A DNA stretch of 64,000 bases from Moritella yayanosii (lineage in GTDB: Bacteria > Pseudomonadota > Gammaproteobacteria > Enterobacterales > Moritellaceae). Every line of letters begins with the position of its first letter. Positions within the stretch are counted from its first letter, which is position 1. The DNA lies in assembly GCF_900465055.1 (NCBI RefSeq), contig NZ_LS483250.1, forward strand, positions 3,844,001 to 3,908,000, written 5' to 3'. The notes beneath the pieces are model-generated. The model was not told where the DNA came from and made no database searches. It saw only the letters and a list, made by a program, of their open reading frames with translations. Shown here one piece after another: positions 19,386 through 30,964 of the stretch. Made by a program: the position numbers and the translations under genes.

Positions 19386-19472
19386 GCCGTGGTGGTGAAA
19401 TTGGTAGACACGCCAGCTTGAGGGGCTGGTGTCTGAAAGGACGTGCGGGTTCAAGTCCCGCCCACGGCACCA
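19386..19472 (+). tRNA. leuU: tRNA-Leu (anticodon GAG)
   Basis: An 87-nt class II tRNA with acceptor arm GCCGTGG/CCACGGC, encoded CCA, a long variable arm and anticodon loop CTTGAGG gives anticodon GAG. It corresponds in sequence and context (secG-leuU) to the E. coli gene. Confidence 0.97.
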
Positions 19473-19480
19473 AATAAGAA

Positions 19481-19513
19481 AAACCTTAGTCGTTAATACT
19501 AAGGTTTTTTTTT
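19481..19513 (+). terminator. Terminator after tRNA-Leu
   Basis: A perfect 10-bp stem (19481-19490 with 19498-19507, 7-nt loop) is followed by a run of T residues. Confidence 0.92.
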
Positions 19514-19638
19514 GCCTACGAGTTAATAAAAATAGGGCTAAGCGGTTATTTTTATTCGTGTAATCGCTTTGTTTTAAAATTATTCAGACCGATTAATTAC
19601 TACCGTGAAGTCGTTTCACTATTTAAGTGAATTTAGCC

Positions 19639-19668
19639 TTGCTTATTGTAGTTGCAATGGCCTATAAT
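19639..19668 (+). promoter_or_regulatory. Promoter of initiator tRNA and nusA operon
   Basis: TTGCTT (19639-19644), an 18-bp spacer and a perfect TATAAT (19663-19668) lie 20 bp before the tRNA. A GC-containing discriminator (CAGCGCA) follows, typical of stable-RNA promoters under stringent control. Confidence 0.65.
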
Positions 19669-19688
19669 CAGCGCAGTAAGATAGTTGT

Positions 19689-19765
<77 letters not shown>

Positions 19766-19927
19766 TCTTCTTATACCTGTTGATAAGGCTAGTCAACAGT
19801 GTGCAAATAGTATTACTTAAATTTAATTTTATCTCTGGTAAATGTGATTTACGTAATACTATTGGCTTCTTGCTTATTATTGATTTAATAAGCGTCACGC
19901 AAGTGACATACAAGGTCTAGTAGTAAG

Positions 19928-19956
19928 AAGCCCCGCCTTATAGTCGGGGCTTTTTA
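19928..19956 (+). terminator. Terminator between tRNA-fMet and rimP
   Basis: An 8-bp GC-rich stem (19928-19935 with 19945-19952) is followed by TTTTTATTTG. Read-through into rimP is needed unless a further promoter is used, as in the E. coli metY-nusA operon. Confidence 0.85.
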
Positions 19957-20005
19957 TTTGTTAAATTACGGGCATTTGCCCTTTTTTTGTTTTTAGGGGG
20001 TTGTT

Positions 20006-20464
20006 TTGGCGAGTCTAGAACAAACACTAACTGATTTGTTAGAACCAACAGTTGAAATGTTAGGGTTTGAACTTGTTGGTATTGAGTTTACACGAGCTGG
20101 TAAACACTCGACATTACTTGTTTATATCGATCATGAAAACGGTGTTTTCGTTGATGATTGCTCGAAAGTAAGTTACCAAATTAGCGCTATTATGGATGTT
20201 GAAGATCCAATCAGTACAGAGTACTTCTTAGAAGTGTCTTCACCTGGTATGGAACGTCCATTATTTAAAGTCGCACATTACCAAGAGCACTGTGGTTCTG
20301 AAATTAAAGCATTATTACGTATGGCTGTGAATGGTCGTCGTAAAATAAAAGGCGTAATCAAAAGTGTTGACGGTGATATGATCACGGTAACTATTGATGG
20401 CAAAGACGAAGTCTTAGCACACGCAAATATTCAAAAAGCAAATATTGTTCCAAAATTTGACTAA
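20006..20464 (+). CDS. rimP: Ribosome maturation factor RimP
   Basis: RimP aids 30S subunit assembly. The 152-aa protein has the family segments [17 protein letters not shown]-like [14 protein letters not shown] and the C-terminal SH3-like [13 protein letters not shown]. It starts at a TTG (20006), supported by AGGGGG 5 nt upstream and by the match of [10 protein letters not shown] to E. coli MSTLEQKLTE. It is the first protein gene of the nusA-infB operon, 14 nt before nusA. Confidence 0.95.
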   Translation: MASLEQTLTDLLEPTVEMLGFELVGIEFTRAGKHSTLLVYIDHENGVFVDDCSKVSYQISAIMDVEDPISTEYFLEVSSPGMERPLFKVAHYQEHCGSEIKALLRMAVNGRRKIKGVIKSVDGDMITVTIDGKDEVLAHANIQKANIVPKFD

Positions 20465-20478
20465 CGAGGCGTCCGGGA

Positions 20479-21978
20479 ATGAATAAAGAAATTCTGTTAG
20501 TTGTTGATGCAGTTTCTAACGAGAAAGCACTACCTCGTGAGAAAATTTTCGAAGCGATGGAAATTGCACTAGCGACAGCCACTAAAAAAAGATATGAAGG
20601 CGAAATCGAAGTTCGTGTTGAAATTGATCGTAAAACCGGTAATTTCGAAACGTTTCGTCGCTGGCTTGTAATTGATGACAAAGGTGAACCACTAGAAAAT
20701 CCTTTCTCAGAAATCACCCTGGATGCTGCTAAATATGATGATGAAACCATCGACGTTGGCGGTTACATTGAAGATACAATTGATTCAGTTGTGTTTGACC
20801 GTGTAACAACGCAAACAGCTAAACAAGTAATCATCCAAAAAGTACGTGAAGCAGAACGTGATTTAATCGTTCAGCAATACGCGAAACAAGAAGGTGAGTT
20901 AATCACTGGTTTAGTAAAACGTGCTAACCGTGAAACAGTCGTATTAGATCTGGGTAACAATGCTGAAGCAGTAATGTTCCGTGATGAGATGATACCACGT
21001 GAATCATTCCGTACTGGCGACCGTATTAAAGGTTTACTGAAAGAAGTAAAACCTGAAGCGCGTGGCACACAGCTATTTATTAGCCGTTCTTGTAACGAAA
21101 TGCTAATCGAATTATTCCGCCTCGAAGTGCCAGAATTCAACGAAGAGATGCTTGAACTTAAAGCGGCTGCTCGTGATCCAGGTTCTCGTGCTAAAATCGC
21201 GGTTAAATCTAACGACAAACGTATCGATCCTGTTGGCGCTTGTGTTGGTATGCGTGGCGCACGTGTACAAGCTGTATCAAATGAACTAAACGGTGAGCGT
21301 GTTGATATTATCCTTTGGGATGATAACCCAGCACAGTTTGTTATCAACGCAATGGCACCTGCTGAAGTTGCTTCTATTATTGTTGACGAAGATAAGCACT
21401 CAATGGATATTGCTGTTGAACAAGACAATCTAGCACAAGCAATTGGCCGAAATGGTCAAAACGTACGTTTAGCGTCTCAACTGACTGGTTGGGAACTTAA
21501 TGTAATGACCGTTGCTGAAGCGAATGAAAAACATCAAAAAGAAAATGATCGTCTGATAACAATCTTCACTGATAACTTAGATATCGATGATGATATGGCC
21601 GAATTACTGATCGAAGAAGGCTTCTCGTCATTAGAAGAAATCGCTTATGTTCCTGTAAACGAATTCTTACAAATCGACGGTTTTGATGCAGATCTTGTTG
21701 ATGAATTACGCTCTCGTGCGAAAAATGCATTAACAACCTCTGCACTTGCTGCGGAAGAGTCGCTAGAGAGTGCCGAGCCAAGTGCCGATTTATTAGCACT
21801 TGAAGGCTTAGAAAAACACCTTGCTTATGTATTTGCCAGCATCGGAGTGATAACTCTGGAAGAGTTAGCAGAACAAAGCATTGATGATTTAAGTGAAGTT
21901 GAAGAGTTAACGGATGAACGTGCTGGTGAATTAATTATGGCTGCACGTAATATTTGTTGGTTCAGTGATAGCGAATAA
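20479..21978 (+). CDS. nusA: Transcription termination/antitermination factor NusA
   Basis: NusA binds RNA polymerase and modulates pausing, termination and antitermination. The 499-aa protein has an N-terminal polymerase-binding domain (1-130), an S1 domain (about 135-200), two KH domains (with [13 protein letters not shown] and [12 protein letters not shown]) and two C-terminal acidic repeats (about 365-415 and 440-495). ATG 20479 follows GAGG. It is co-transcribed with rimP and infB. Confidence 0.97.
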   Translation: MNKEILLVVDAVSNEKALPREKIFEAMEIALATATKKRYEGEIEVRVEIDRKTGNFETFRRWLVIDDKGEPLENPFSEITLDAAKYDDETIDVGGYIEDTIDSVVFDRVTTQTAKQVIIQKVREAERDLIVQQYAKQEGELITGLVKRANRETVVLDLGNNAEAVMFRDEMIPRESFRTGDRIKGLLKEVKPEARGTQLFISRSCNEMLIELFRLEVPEFNEEMLELKAAARDPGSRAKIAVKSNDKRIDPVGACVGMRGARVQAVSNELNGERVDIILWDDNPAQFVINAMAPAEVASIIVDEDKHSMDIAVEQDNLAQAIGRNGQNVRLASQLTGWELNVMTVAEANEKHQKENDRLITIFTDNLDIDDDMAELLIEEGFSSLEEIAYVPVNEFLQIDGFDADLVDELRSRAKNALTTSALAAEESLESAEPSADLLALEGLEKHLAYVFASIGVITLEELAEQSIDDLSEVEELTDERAGELIMAARNICWFSDSE

Positions 21979-22004
21979 TAACGCGAAGAGAGGGATCGAA
22001 CTAC

Positions 22005-24695
22005 ATGGCAGATGTATCAATTACAAAACTGGCCGATGACATCGGTACTACTGTTGATCGCCTGGTACAACAATTCTCTGATGCTGGCATAGCAAAAGCG
22101 AACGATAGTACGGTAACGGAAGGTGAAAAGCAGACACTACTTGTGCATTTAAGTGAACAGCATGGTAGTGATACGGCTGAACCGAGTCGACTAACATTGC
22201 AAAGAAAAACCAAAAGTACGCTCAGCGTAGCAAGTGGTGGCGGTAAGCACAAATCAGTTGCAGTAGAAGTACGCAAAAAACGTACTTACGTTAAATGCAC
22301 AGTCGCCGAAGATGAAGCGAAATTAGCAGATGAAAAAGCAGCGGCTGAAGCCGCTGCATTAAAGTCTCAAGCAGACGCAGAAAAAAAAGCACAAGCCGAT
22401 GCCGAAGCAAAAGTAAAAGCGGACGCAGAAGCAAAAACAAAACGTGATGCTGCAGAGCAAGCAAAACGTGAAGCGAAACAGAAAAACACTAAATCAAAAG
22501 AGGCAAATGATATGGCGAAGCGCGAAGCGGAAGCGTTGAAGCAGAAGCAAGAGCAGGAAGCCACTCGTAAAGCTGAGCTGGAAGCTCAACAAAAAGCTGA
22601 AGAAGCACGTAAATTAGCAGAAGACAACTCAGCGCGTTGGGCTGCAGAAGAAGCGGAACGTGAAACGAAAGAGAAAACGGCAGATTACCATGTAACAACA
22701 TCATCGCATGCACAAGCTGCTGAAGATGATGCTGATGCACGTTCAGAAAAAGGCGAACGTAAGAAGAAAGCCGCCGCACCTGCAGAAGCGCCAGCACCTG
22801 CGCCAAAAGGCAAAGGCAAAGCGCGTAAAGCCAAAGGCAAAGGGCGTAGACCTGATCCCCGTAATCGACGTCATGGTAAATCAGTTAACGCACCTGAAGG
22901 CATGCAGCAGGGTTTCAACAAGCCAGTGGCTAAAGTTGAGCGTGATGTACGTATCGGCGAAACGGTCAGTGTTAGTGAATTAGCACAAAAAATGGCGGTT
23001 AAAGCGACTGAAATCATCAAGTTTATGATGAAACAGGGTTCTATGGTTACTATTAACCAAGTACTTGACCAAGAAACTGCGCAACTTATTGCTGAAGAAA
23101 TGGGTCATAAAGTTATCTTAGTTAAAGAAAATGCCCTAGAAGAAGCGGTATTAGCTGAAGCACAAGGTGAAAGTAGCGCTGCTAAAGTGACACGTGCACC
23201 TGTAGTAACGATTATGGGTCACGTAGATCACGGTAAAACGTCATTACTTGATTATATTCGTCGTGCAAAAGTTGCCGATAGCGAAGCTGGTGGTATTACT
23301 CAGCATATCGGTGCTTACCATGTTGAAACTGAAAATGGCATGATTACGTTCCTTGATACTCCTGGACACGCGGCGTTTACGTCTATGCGTGCTCGTGGTG
23401 CTAAAGCGACAGATATCGTGGTATTGGTTGTTGCAGCTGACGATGGTGTTATGCCACAAACAGTTGAAGCTATTCACCATGCGAAAGCCGCGAAGGTTCC
23501 ACTGATCATTGCAGTGAACAAAATGGATAAAGAAGGTGCTGATCCAGACCGTGTTAAGAATGAATTAGCACAACATGACGTTATTCCAGAAGACTGGGGT
23601 GGCGAAAACATGTTTGTACACGTATCTGCGAAAGCGGGCACGGGTATTGATGAGCTACTTGAAAGCATCTTATTGCAAGCTGACATCTTAGAACTTAAAG
23701 CGGTTTCTGAAGGTCCTGCTGCGGGTGTGGTAATTGAATCTCGCCTAGATAAAGGCCGCGGTCCTGTTGCGACAGTACTGGTACAGCAAGGTTATTTAAA
23801 ACCAGGTGATATCGTACTTTGTGGTCTTGAATATGGTCGTATTCGAGCTATGCGTGATGAAAATGGTCAGCCAATCGACGGTGCAGGCCCTGCTATTCCA
23901 GTTGAGATCTTAGGTCTTTCTGGTGTACCAAAAGCAGGTGACGAAGCGACGGTAGTTCGTGATGAGAAGAAAGCACGTGAAGTTGCACTTTACCGTCAAG
24001 GTAAATTCCGTGATATTAAACTTGCTCGTCAACAAAAATCGAAACTTGACAACATGTTCGCGAACATGGAAGCAGGTGAAGTTTCTGAACTGAATATCGT
24101 GCTTAAAGCCGATGTTCAAGGTTCACTGGAAGCACTTTGTGAGTCATTGGTTAAACTTTCAACTGATGAAGTTAAAGTCGCAATCATCATTCGTGGCGTT
24201 GGTGGTATTACTGAAACTGATGTGACACTGGCTGCTGCATCGAATGCAATCGTACTTGGTTTCAACGTACGTGCCGATGCTAAAGCGCGTGACGTTGTTA
24301 ACAACGAAAGTGTTGACCTACGTTACTACAGCGTTATCTATGACTTGATTGATGAAGTTAAGCAAGCGATGAGTGGTCTGCTTGCACCTGAATTCCGTCA
24401 AGAAATCATTGGTCTTGCTGAAGTTCGTGATGTATTCAAATCACCTAAAATCGGCTCTATTGCTGGTTGTATGGTTACTGAAGGTGTTATCAAACGTAGC
24501 GCTCCAATCCGTGTACTACGTGAAAACATTGTTATCTACGAAGGTGAACTTGAGTCACTACGTCGCTTTAAAGATGACGTACAAGATGTTCGTATGGGTA
24601 TGGAATGTGGTATCGGCGTTAAGAACTATAACGATGTTCGCGTTGGTGACCAAATTGAAGTATTCGAAACAGTTGAAGTTAAACGTACTCTGTAA
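22005..24695 (+). CDS. infB: Translation initiation factor IF-2
   Basis: IF-2 is the GTPase that places initiator tRNA on the 30S subunit. It has an IF2-N domain (1-52), a long Ala/Lys/Glu-rich helical linker (about 100-260), a second IF2-N domain (about 320-372), then the G domain with GHVDHGKT at 405-412, DTPGHAAF and NKMDKEGA. Beta-barrel and IF2-C domains follow. Length (896 aa) is close to E. coli (890). ATG 22005 is supported by GAGAGGGA upstream. Its gene neighbour is the initiator tRNA three genes upstream. Confidence 0.97.
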   Translation: MADVSITKLADDIGTTVDRLVQQFSDAGIAKANDSTVTEGEKQTLLVHLSEQHGSDTAEPSRLTLQRKTKSTLSVASGGGKHKSVAVEVRKKRTYVKCTVAEDEAKLADEKAAAEAAALKSQADAEKKAQADAEAKVKADAEAKTKRDAAEQAKREAKQKNTKSKEANDMAKREAEALKQKQEQEATRKAELEAQQKAEEARKLAEDNSARWAAEEAERETKEKTADYHVTTSSHAQAAEDDADARSEKGERKKKAAAPAEAPAPAPKGKGKARKAKGKGRRPDPRNRRHGKSVNAPEGMQQGFNKPVAKVERDVRIGETVSVSELAQKMAVKATEIIKFMMKQGSMVTINQVLDQETAQLIAEEMGHKVILVKENALEEAVLAEAQGESSAAKVTRAPVVTIMGHVDHGKTSLLDYIRRAKVADSEAGGITQHIGAYHVETENGMITFLDTPGHAAFTSMRARGAKATDIVVLVVAADDGVMPQTVEAIHHAKAAKVPLIIAVNKMDKEGADPDRVKNELAQHDVIPEDWGGENMFVHVSAKAGTGIDELLESILLQADILELKAVSEGPAAGVVIESRLDKGRGPVATVLVQQGYLKPGDIVLCGLEYGRIRAMRDENGQPIDGAGPAIPVEILGLSGVPKAGDEATVVRDEKKAREVALYRQGKFRDIKLARQQKSKLDNMFANMEAGEVSELNIVLKADVQGSLEALCESLVKLSTDEVKVAIIIRGVGGITETDVTLAAASNAIVLGFNVRADAKARDVVNNESVDLRYYSVIYDLIDEVKQAMSGLLAPEFRQEIIGLAEVRDVFKSPKIGSIAGCMVTEGVIKRSAPIRVLRENIVIYEGELESLRRFKDDVQDVRMGMECGIGVKNYNDVRVGDQIEVFETVEVKRTL

Positions 24696-24728
24696 CGGCT
24701 AATATCCTGTTTCAATTAAAATAACTTT

Positions 24729-24753
24729 ATGGGGACCTTAGGTCCCCATTTTC
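24729..24753 (+). terminator. Hairpin terminator or attenuator between infB and rbfA
   Basis: A perfect 9-bp stem (24729-24737 with 24741-24749) with a 3-nt loop is followed by TTTTCC. Because rbfA follows in the same operon, it may act as a partial terminator or mRNA-processing site. Confidence 0.7.
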
Positions 24754-24771
24754 CTTTAGAGGAATTTAAAA

Positions 24772-25197
24772 ATGGCAAAAGAATTCAGTCGTTCTCGTCG
24801 TGTTGGACAGCAATTACAACAAGAAGTTGCACGTATTTTACAGCGTGAAGTTAAAGACCCACGTATCGGTATGGTAACGGTATCGAGCATTGATCTGTCT
24901 CGTGATCTGTCGTACGCAAAAGTGTATGTTACTTTTTTCAATATCGATAACGATGAAGATCGTGTCAAAGAAGGTATCGCCGCATTAACAGCAGCAAGTG
25001 GTTATATCCGCTCGTTAGTGGGTAGTGCAATGAAGTTACGGATTGTGCCTGAACTGCGTTTTATCTATGACGACACACTCGTTGAAGGTATGCGTCTGTC
25101 AAGCCTCGTCACTGAAGTACGTGCTAAAGACAAACAGTTGCAAGAAGAATATGGTACCAAAGGTGATGACAAAGACACTACTGAAGGAGAGTCTTAG
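24772..25197 (+). CDS. rbfA: 30S ribosome-binding factor RbfA
   Basis: RbfA is a KH-like factor for 16S rRNA 5'-end maturation and cold adaptation. It begins [20 protein letters not shown] and has the family stretches [13 protein letters not shown] and the [14 protein letters not shown] strand. The 141-aa product has an acidic C-terminal tail. ATG 24772 follows AGAGGAA. It lies 2 nt upstream of truB. Confidence 0.96.
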   Translation: MAKEFSRSRRVGQQLQQEVARILQREVKDPRIGMVTVSSIDLSRDLSYAKVYVTFFNIDNDEDRVKEGIAALTAASGYIRSLVGSAMKLRIVPELRFIYDDTLVEGMRLSSLVTEVRAKDKQLQEEYGTKGDDKDTTEGES

Positions 25198-25199
25198 TC

Positions 25200-26165
25200 A
25201 TGTCTGCACGTCGTCGTCGATGGAACGGCCGTGATGTACACGGTGTATTCTTGTTAGATAAACCAACAGGCATCAGCTCAAACGATGCTTTACAGCGTGT
25301 TAAGAAAATCTTCTTTGCTGCAAAAGCGGGTCACACTGGTGCCCTCGATCCACTTGCTACCGGTATGCTACCGTTATGTTTTGGTGAAGCAACCAAGTTC
25401 TCACAGTTCTTACTTGATTCAGATAAGCGTTACTTAGTCACCGCAAAACTGGGTGAACGTACAGATACTTCAGATTCTGATGGTGAGATCGTGCAAACAC
25501 GCGTAGTCAATGTAAGCGATACTGAGTTATTGATCGCACTTGATACGTTCCGTGGTGACACCGAGCAAGTACCGTCAATGTTCTCGGCATTGAAGCATGA
25601 AGGCAAGCCTTTGTACTGGTATGCGCGTCAAGGCATCTTTATCGATCGTCCATCGCGTCCCATTTCGGTTTTTGAACTTAAATTATTACGTTATGAAAAT
25701 GATGAAGTTAATCTAGAAATTCACGTCAGTAAGGGTACTTATATCCGAACTATCGTTGATGACCTAGGTGAACTATTAGGCTGTGGTGCACACGTGACTA
25801 TGTTACGTCGTATTGGTGTTAGTGCTTATCCAGCAGATCGTATGATCACGTTTGAAAAGTTGGAAGAGATAGTAGAGCAAGCGAAAGCAGAGGGTGTTGA
25901 GCCGAAAGATGTGCTTGATCCACTATTGCTACCACTTGATTCTGCGGTAAGTCACTTACCGGAAGCGAACATGAGTGACGAAACTGGCGGTTTTGTATTA
26001 CACGGGCAACCTGTGGTAATTCCGAATACACCCGAATCTGGCTTAGTCCGTATGACGGTAGGCGATGAACGTACTTTCATTGGCGTTGGTAGTATTGATG
26101 ACCAAGGGCGAGTCGCTCCGAAGCGTATTGTTAATTACGAAACGCAGGCGCGCGAACCAAAATAA
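25200..26165 (+). CDS. truB: tRNA pseudouridine-55 synthase TruB
   Basis: TruB makes pseudouridine 55 in the T-loop of tRNAs. The catalytic aspartate is Asp50 in [15 protein letters not shown], and the [13 protein letters not shown] block is present. The C-terminus has a PUA-like domain (about 250-315). Length 321 aa is normal (E. coli 314). The ATG at 25200 is 2 nt after the rbfA stop with AAGGAGAG upstream. Confidence 0.97.
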   Translation: MSARRRRWNGRDVHGVFLLDKPTGISSNDALQRVKKIFFAAKAGHTGALDPLATGMLPLCFGEATKFSQFLLDSDKRYLVTAKLGERTDTSDSDGEIVQTRVVNVSDTELLIALDTFRGDTEQVPSMFSALKHEGKPLYWYARQGIFIDRPSRPISVFELKLLRYENDEVNLEIHVSKGTYIRTIVDDLGELLGCGAHVTMLRRIGVSAYPADRMITFEKLEEIVEQAKAEGVEPKDVLDPLLLPLDSAVSHLPEANMSDETGGFVLHGQPVVIPNTPESGLVRMTVGDERTFIGVGSIDDQGRVAPKRIVNYETQAREPK

Positions 26166-26196
26166 ACCCGTTATTCAATGATGATTAATATAAAGT

Positions 26197-26232
26197 AAAA
26201 GGCATTATTACCCAGGTAATAGTGCCTTTTTT
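26197..26232 (+). terminator. Terminator after truB
   Basis: A 14-16-bp stem (26197-26212 with 26215-26230, one G-U pair) has an AAAA 5' side and is followed by TTTTTT. It separates truB from rpsO. Confidence 0.88.
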
Positions 26233-26379
26233 ATACGTCTTGTTCGGTGTAGTATTTGTTTGTAAATTGATCAGTGAAAATGATTGCAGGAATTATCTGA
26301 CCTCTGTATACTCGCGGTTCTTCTTGTAGCTGAACGAGTGGTCGGCTATAAGCTATTTATCTATATTGGAGACTCCACT

Positions 26380-26649
26380 ATGTCATTAAACGCTGAAGCT
26401 AAAGCAGCTATCGTTGCAGATTTCGCACGCCAAGAAGGCGACACTGGTTCATCTGAAGTTCAAGTTGCACTATTGACTGCACAAATCAACCATCTTCAAG
26501 GTCATTTCAAGAAGCACATCCACGATCACCACAGCCGTCGTGGTCTATTACGTATGGTTGCTAGCCGTCGTAAACTTCTTGATTACCTAAAACGTACTGA
26601 AAACGTACGTTATGTAGACCTTATTGCTCGTCTAGGTCTACGTCGTTAA
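26380..26649 (+). CDS. rpsO: 30S ribosomal protein S15
   Basis: S15 binds the central domain of 16S rRNA. The 89-aa product begins [20 protein letters not shown] and contains the conserved [20 protein letters not shown] helix. The start at 26380 is chosen over a TTG-type upstream frame (26284), because GGAG lies 9 nt before it and the length then matches E. coli. The 100-nt leader could carry an S15 autoregulatory fold, which I cannot confirm by eye. Confidence 0.98.
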   Translation: MSLNAEAKAAIVADFARQEGDTGSSEVQVALLTAQINHLQGHFKKHIHDHHSRRGLLRMVASRRKLLDYLKRTENVRYVDLIARLGLRR

Positions 26650-26689
26650 TCGACAATTAATTTGACGTCTACGGACAACAGATTATAAG

Positions 26690-26716
26690 AAAGGAGCCAA
26701 ATTGGCTCCTTTTTGT
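26690..26716 (+). terminator. Terminator between rpsO and pnp
   Basis: A perfect stem (26690-26700 with 26702-26712, effective loop about 5 nt) is followed by TTTTTG. In E. coli a similar terminator allows partial read-through into pnp. Confidence 0.88.
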
Positions 26717-26860
26717 TTTAAAATTGGCCTGCACACTTTTCCTTTTCAAATTATTTTCCAACTTATTTCACTATTTCCAATACTTACATTGCCCTTTAAT
26801 TTTTTTATGCAGTATACTTAGCGACGAAATTAAAGAGACATTAAAGATTAAGGACAAAGA

Positions 26861-28978
26861 GTGAATCCTATCGTAAAATCGTTTAAGTATGGTCAACATA
26901 CAGTTACATTAGAAACAGGTGTTATTGCACGTCAAGCAACAGCAGCTGTAATGGCAAGCATCGGTGATACTTCTGTTTTAGTAAGTGTTGTTGGTAAAAA
27001 ACAAGCTGAAGCTGGTCGTGATTTCTTCCCGCTAACAGTCAATTACCAAGAACGTACTTACGCTGCAGGTAAGATCCCTGGTGGCTTCTTTAAACGTGAA
27101 GGTCGTCCAAGTGAAGGCGAGACTTTAACTTGTCGTCTTATCGACCGTCCAATCCGTCCACTATTTCCTGCTGGCTTCAAAAACGAAGTACAAATAGTCG
27201 CTACTGTGGTATCTGTTAACCCAGAAATTCAACCTGATTTGGTTGCATTAATTGGTGTTTCAGCTGCATTAAGTATTTCTGGCATGCCGTTCAATGGCCC
27301 AATTGGTGCTGCACGTGTCGGTTTCCAAAATGACGAATACATTCTTAACCCATCAACATCTGAGTTAGCAGAAAGCCAACTAGACCTTGTTGTAGCCGGT
27401 ACTGAAAATGCAGTATTGATGGTTGAATCTGAAGCTGAAATTTTAAGCGAAGAGCAAATGCTAGGCGCGGTTATGTATGGCCACGAGCAAATGCAAGTTG
27501 TGATCGAAGCGATCAAGGAATTTGCGGCTGAAGTAAATACGCCTAAATGGGACTGGTCTGCACCTGTAGTAAACGCTGAGCTTAAAGCTAAAATCGCGGA
27601 ACTAGCATCAGACGACCTTGCTGAAGCATACCAAATTCAAGAAAAAACTGAACGTCATGCTAAAGTTGGTGGCATCAAGTCAGCAGTAATCGCTAAACTT
27701 CAAGAAGAAAACGCAGAGCTAAACACGCGTGAAGCGAGCGAATTACTTGCTTCTTTAGAAAAAAATATCGTACGTAACCGTATTCTCGATGGCAAACCAC
27801 GTATTGATGGTCGCGATCCAGAAATGATCCGTGCGCTAAGCGTAATGACAGGCGTTCTACCACGTACACACGGTAGCGCACTATTCACACGTGGCGAAAC
27901 GCAAGCGCTAGTTACCGCGACACTCGGTACCGAACGTGATGCACAACGTATCGACAGTCTGACTGGTGAAACTGTTGACCGCTTCCTGATGCACTACAAC
28001 TTCCCTCCTTACTGTGTTGGTGAAACGGGTATGGTTGGTTCGCCTAAACGTCGTGAAATTGGTCACGGTCGTCTAGCGAAACGTGGTGTTTTAGCGGTTA
28101 TGCCGACTGCAGATGAATTCCCGTACACAATACGTGTGGTATCTGAAATTACTGAATCTAATGGTTCAAGCTCAATGGCTTCTGTATGTGGTACTTCGTT
28201 AGCACTTATGGATGCGGGTGTGCCAATCAAGGCTTCTGTTGCGGGTATCGCAATGGGTCTAGTACTTGATGGTGACCGTCATGTAATTCTTTCTGATATC
28301 CTTGGTGATGAAGATCACTTAGGTGACATGGACTTTAAAGTTGCTGGTTCAAGTGCTGGTATCACTGCACTACAGATGGATATCAAAATTGAAGGTATCA
28401 CTAAAGAGATCATGCAGAAAGCGCTTGTACAAGCAAAAGCTGCACGTCTACACATCTTAAGTGTGATGGATCAAGCTATCGCAACTCACCGTGATGACGT
28501 ATCTGAATTCGCACCACGTATTCATACCATTAAAATCAGCACGGACAAGATCAAAGACATCATCGGTAAAGGTGGCGCAACAATCCGTGCTCTTACTGAA
28601 GAAACTGGTACTACGATCGAAATTGAAGATGATGGTACAGTGAAGATTGCAGCGACAAGTAACGAACAAGCACAAGCCGCAATCGAACGTATTCACCAAT
28701 TAACAGCGGAAGTTGAAGTTGGTCAAATCTACGAAGGTAAAGTTGTACGTCTAGCTGACTTCGGCGCTTTTGTTAACATCTTACCGGGTAAAGATGGCTT
28801 AGTTCATATCTCGCAAATTACGCAAGAACGTGTGAACAAAGTTGCCGATCACCTGTCTGTAGAACAAGTAGTTAAAGTTAAAGTGCTAGAAGTAGACCGT
28901 CAAGGTCGTATCCGTTTAAGTATTAAAGAAGCAATGGACGCTCCTGCAGCGCCTGCTGAGCAACCTGTTAGCGAATAA
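26861..28978 (+). CDS. pnp: Polyribonucleotide nucleotidyltransferase (PNPase)
   Basis: PNPase is a phosphorolytic 3'-5' exoribonuclease of the degradosome. The 705-aa protein has two RNase PH domains (about 1-220 and 310-545, the second with [16 protein letters not shown]), a KH domain with [12 protein letters not shown] (about 567-578) and an S1 domain with [20 protein letters not shown]. It starts with GTG 26861 preceded by AAGGACAAAGA, and begins [20 protein letters not shown]18-TATACT (26789-26818) is a possible own promoter. Confidence 0.97.
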   Translation: MNPIVKSFKYGQHTVTLETGVIARQATAAVMASIGDTSVLVSVVGKKQAEAGRDFFPLTVNYQERTYAAGKIPGGFFKREGRPSEGETLTCRLIDRPIRPLFPAGFKNEVQIVATVVSVNPEIQPDLVALIGVSAALSISGMPFNGPIGAARVGFQNDEYILNPSTSELAESQLDLVVAGTENAVLMVESEAEILSEEQMLGAVMYGHEQMQVVIEAIKEFAAEVNTPKWDWSAPVVNAELKAKIAELASDDLAEAYQIQEKTERHAKVGGIKSAVIAKLQEENAELNTREASELLASLEKNIVRNRILDGKPRIDGRDPEMIRALSVMTGVLPRTHGSALFTRGETQALVTATLGTERDAQRIDSLTGETVDRFLMHYNFPPYCVGETGMVGSPKRREIGHGRLAKRGVLAVMPTADEFPYTIRVVSEITESNGSSSMASVCGTSLALMDAGVPIKASVAGIAMGLVLDGDRHVILSDILGDEDHLGDMDFKVAGSSAGITALQMDIKIEGITKEIMQKALVQAKAARLHILSVMDQAIATHRDDVSEFAPRIHTIKISTDKIKDIIGKGGATIRALTEETGTTIEIEDDGTVKIAATSNEQAQAAIERIHQLTAEVEVGQIYEGKVVRLADFGAFVNILPGKDGLVHISQITQERVNKVADHLSVEQVVKVKVLEVDRQGRIRLSIKEAMDAPAAPAEQPVSE

Positions 28979-29006
28979 CTGGTTGTTTTATTTAGATTGA
29001 TTATGT

Positions 29007-29034
29007 AAAGGAGCGTTGATACGCTCCTTTGTTA
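29007..29034 (+). terminator. Hairpin after pnp
   Basis: A perfect 10-bp stem (29007-29016 with 29021-29030, 4-nt loop) lies between pnp and nlpI. The T-tract is short and interrupted, so it may be a partial terminator or a 3'-end stabiliser. Confidence 0.65.
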
Positions 29035-29062
29035 TATCTGTAAAAAAATAAGTGGTTTAATT

Positions 29063-29953
29063 ATGAAAAGATGCCTAAGTTTATTCATTTCTGTAGCCTT
29101 ACTTTCTGGCTGTAGCGCATTATCAGGGCCTTTCTCTGCAGATATTCGCACGCCCTCTGAGTTAGTCCTTGCTGAACCACTACAAGTTAATTATCAAACC
29201 GAAATTATGTTGATGCGTTATAGTCAGCTTATTCTTGATGCCAAAGACGATCGTAGTCGTCAAGCACGCTATTTTTATGAGCGCGGTGTACTGGCTGATA
29301 GGATGGGATTACGTTCACTGGCACACGCTGACTTTCAACGTTCATTAACCTTACAACCGGACTTTGTGCCTGCTTATAATTTTATCGGTTTGTATATGAC
29401 CCAAACCGAGCAGTTTGATGAAGCATTTGATGCTTATGATTCAATTGCCCAGTTAGATCCTGACAATAATTTTGTCTTACTCAATCGCGGTATTGCGCTG
29501 TATTATGGCGAACGCTATGCATTAGCGATCGATGATCTTGTTAGTGCCTATAATGAAGCGCCTAACGACCCATTTAGAACGCTATGGTTATATTACCCAG
29601 AATACCAAGTTAATGCTGATGACGCGTTAAAATCAGTTCAAGGGCGCTATGATCAACATATTGATGATGTTTGGTCATGGAACATCGTTGCGCTCTATAC
29701 CCAAGTGATAAATGAAACCGAATTATTGGACAAGTTACTTGATGGGTTAGATGAAAATGGCCCGAGTTACAACAAAATACTCGCGCATCGTTTAACCGAA
29801 ACCTACTTTTATCTCGGTAAATATAAAGTATTGATGAATGATGATCGCGCGGCTGCAAGCTATTTCAAATTAGCATTAAGCAATAATGTGTATGAATTTA
29901 TCGAGCATGGTTATGCACGTCTAGAGTTGTTGAGATTAGCAAATAATAGTTAA
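29063..29953 (+). CDS. nlpI: Lipoprotein NlpI (TPR protein)
   Basis: NlpI is an outer-membrane lipoprotein with tetratricopeptide repeats. In E. coli it is an adaptor for the Prc protease and scaffolds peptidoglycan hydrolases such as MepS. The signal peptide ends in LLSGC (Cys17). TPR-like helices include ARYFYERGVLADRMG (about 69-83) and FVPAYNFIGLYMTQTEQFDE. The 296-aa length matches E. coli NlpI (294). It follows pnp in the same conserved order. Confidence 0.95.
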   Translation: MKRCLSLFISVALLSGCSALSGPFSADIRTPSELVLAEPLQVNYQTEIMLMRYSQLILDAKDDRSRQARYFYERGVLADRMGLRSLAHADFQRSLTLQPDFVPAYNFIGLYMTQTEQFDEAFDAYDSIAQLDPDNNFVLLNRGIALYYGERYALAIDDLVSAYNEAPNDPFRTLWLYYPEYQVNADDALKSVQGRYDQHIDDVWSWNIVALYTQVINETELLDKLLDGLDENGPSYNKILAHRLTETYFYLGKYKVLMNDDRAAASYFKLALSNNVYEFIEHGYARLELLRLANNS

Positions 29954-29960
29954 CCAGAAC

Positions 29961-30012
29961 CCCCTCCCAGCCTCCCCCTTACTATTAACTACAAAATAAA
30001 GGGGAGGAGCAG
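29961..30012. repeat. C-rich/G-rich palindromic repeat, copy A
   Basis: CCTCCCC (29971-29977) pairs with GGGGAGG (30001-30007) around an AT-rich loop, within a CCCCCTCCCAGCCTCCCCC tract unlike the AT-rich surroundings. A related element is at 54893-54920. Both lie at the 3' ends of genes, here between nlpI and ubiV. Confidence 0.5.
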
Positions 30013-30013
30013 T

Positions 30014-30895
30014 CTAGCTAGTCACCGTATCGAATCCGGCAATCTGATGCCAATAACCATTACATTCCCGATCGAACTGCAAGTCGAACTTAATGTCTTG
30101 TTCTGCCGCTTGTTTAAATTGATCGAGCGTCTGAAATGCCGAATCGCCCAGCGGACTTACGCGTACCACATCGACTAAATCGTGCATGCTCGCCACATCA
30201 TTTAACAGATTATATTTGTAACCTGACATGGTTTGAATGCCATTAATGGTAAACAGTGCTTTATTGTCCTGGCTATAGACGGGTTTGCCATTGGCGTGAT
30301 TAATACAGCACAGTTCGCAATCATCTTTTGCTCTATTTTCGGAACGGGCGGTAAAGCAGCGTGCCGAGTAGGCCAGTGGTAAGTGACCATGGGCAAATAC
30401 TTCGATTTCAAATTGATCACGGATATTGAGTATTCTGCTGTCTTCTTGTAATTGTACTAACCAATCGCGTGACAATTCTACTGGCATGACCCAACGCTGC
30501 ATGCCTTTATTCACGAGTAGCTGCAATGCTTGCGCGTTATAGATATTAAGCGCGTGGCCACAGACAAAGGGGGTTTTGGCTTCAGCTAATAAATTGATCG
30601 CGCCAAAATCATTCGCTTCAACAATAAAGTCCCCATTCTCACAGTATTTACGCAGTATATTGACCTCGGATGGCGCTTCGAGTAATGCCATGGTTGAGAT
30701 CACGACTTGCTTACCAGAATCGGCAATCTCTTTCGCTAGTCCTAGCCAGTCTTTGGGTTTCAGTTCACGGCGTTTACTGCAAACTGTTTCACCAAGATAA
30801 ATAATATCAGCCTGTGAATTGATTGCGGCTGCGTAGAAATCTTCAACTTGTTGTTTTGGCCAATAATATAAGATTGGCCCTAATGCGTATTTCAT
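30014..30895 (-). CDS. ubiV: UbiV, O2-independent ubiquinone hydroxylation (U32 family)
   Basis: With UbiU, UbiV carries out oxygen-independent hydroxylation in ubiquinone synthesis, using prephenate as oxygen donor in E. coli relatives. The four cysteines that bind a 4Fe-4S cluster in E. coli UbiV are present at the same positions: Cys39, Cys180, Cys193 and Cys197. The 293-aa length is normal. It is 69 nt downstream of ubiU on the same strand. ubiT is divergent, completing the set and pointing to quinone synthesis under low oxygen. Confidence 0.94.
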   Translation of the reverse strand: MKYALGPILYYWPKQQVEDFYAAAINSQADIIYLGETVCSKRRELKPKDWLGLAKEIADSGKQVVISTMALLEAPSEVNILRKYCENGDFIVEANDFGAINLLAEAKTPFVCGHALNIYNAQALQLLVNKGMQRWVMPVELSRDWLVQLQEDSRILNIRDQFEIEVFAHGHLPLAYSARCFTARSENRAKDDCELCCINHANGKPVYSQDNKALFTINGIQTMSGYKYNLLNDVASMHDLVDVVRVSPLGDSAFQTLDQFKQAAEQDIKFDLQFDRECNGYWHQIAGFDTVTS

Positions 30896-30964
30896 GTTTG
30901 TTCTCGCTGCTGACTGTGGTTGCCAGTTTAAGTTGTTACCCGTAAAGGTGTTTGCAAATATAGG

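Noticed and set aside
26794-26835. 9-bp inverted repeat upstream of pnp as an RNase III leader structure
   Set aside because: The left arm falls within the likely promoter spacer (TTGCCC...TATACT), so it would be transcribed only in rpsO read-through RNA.
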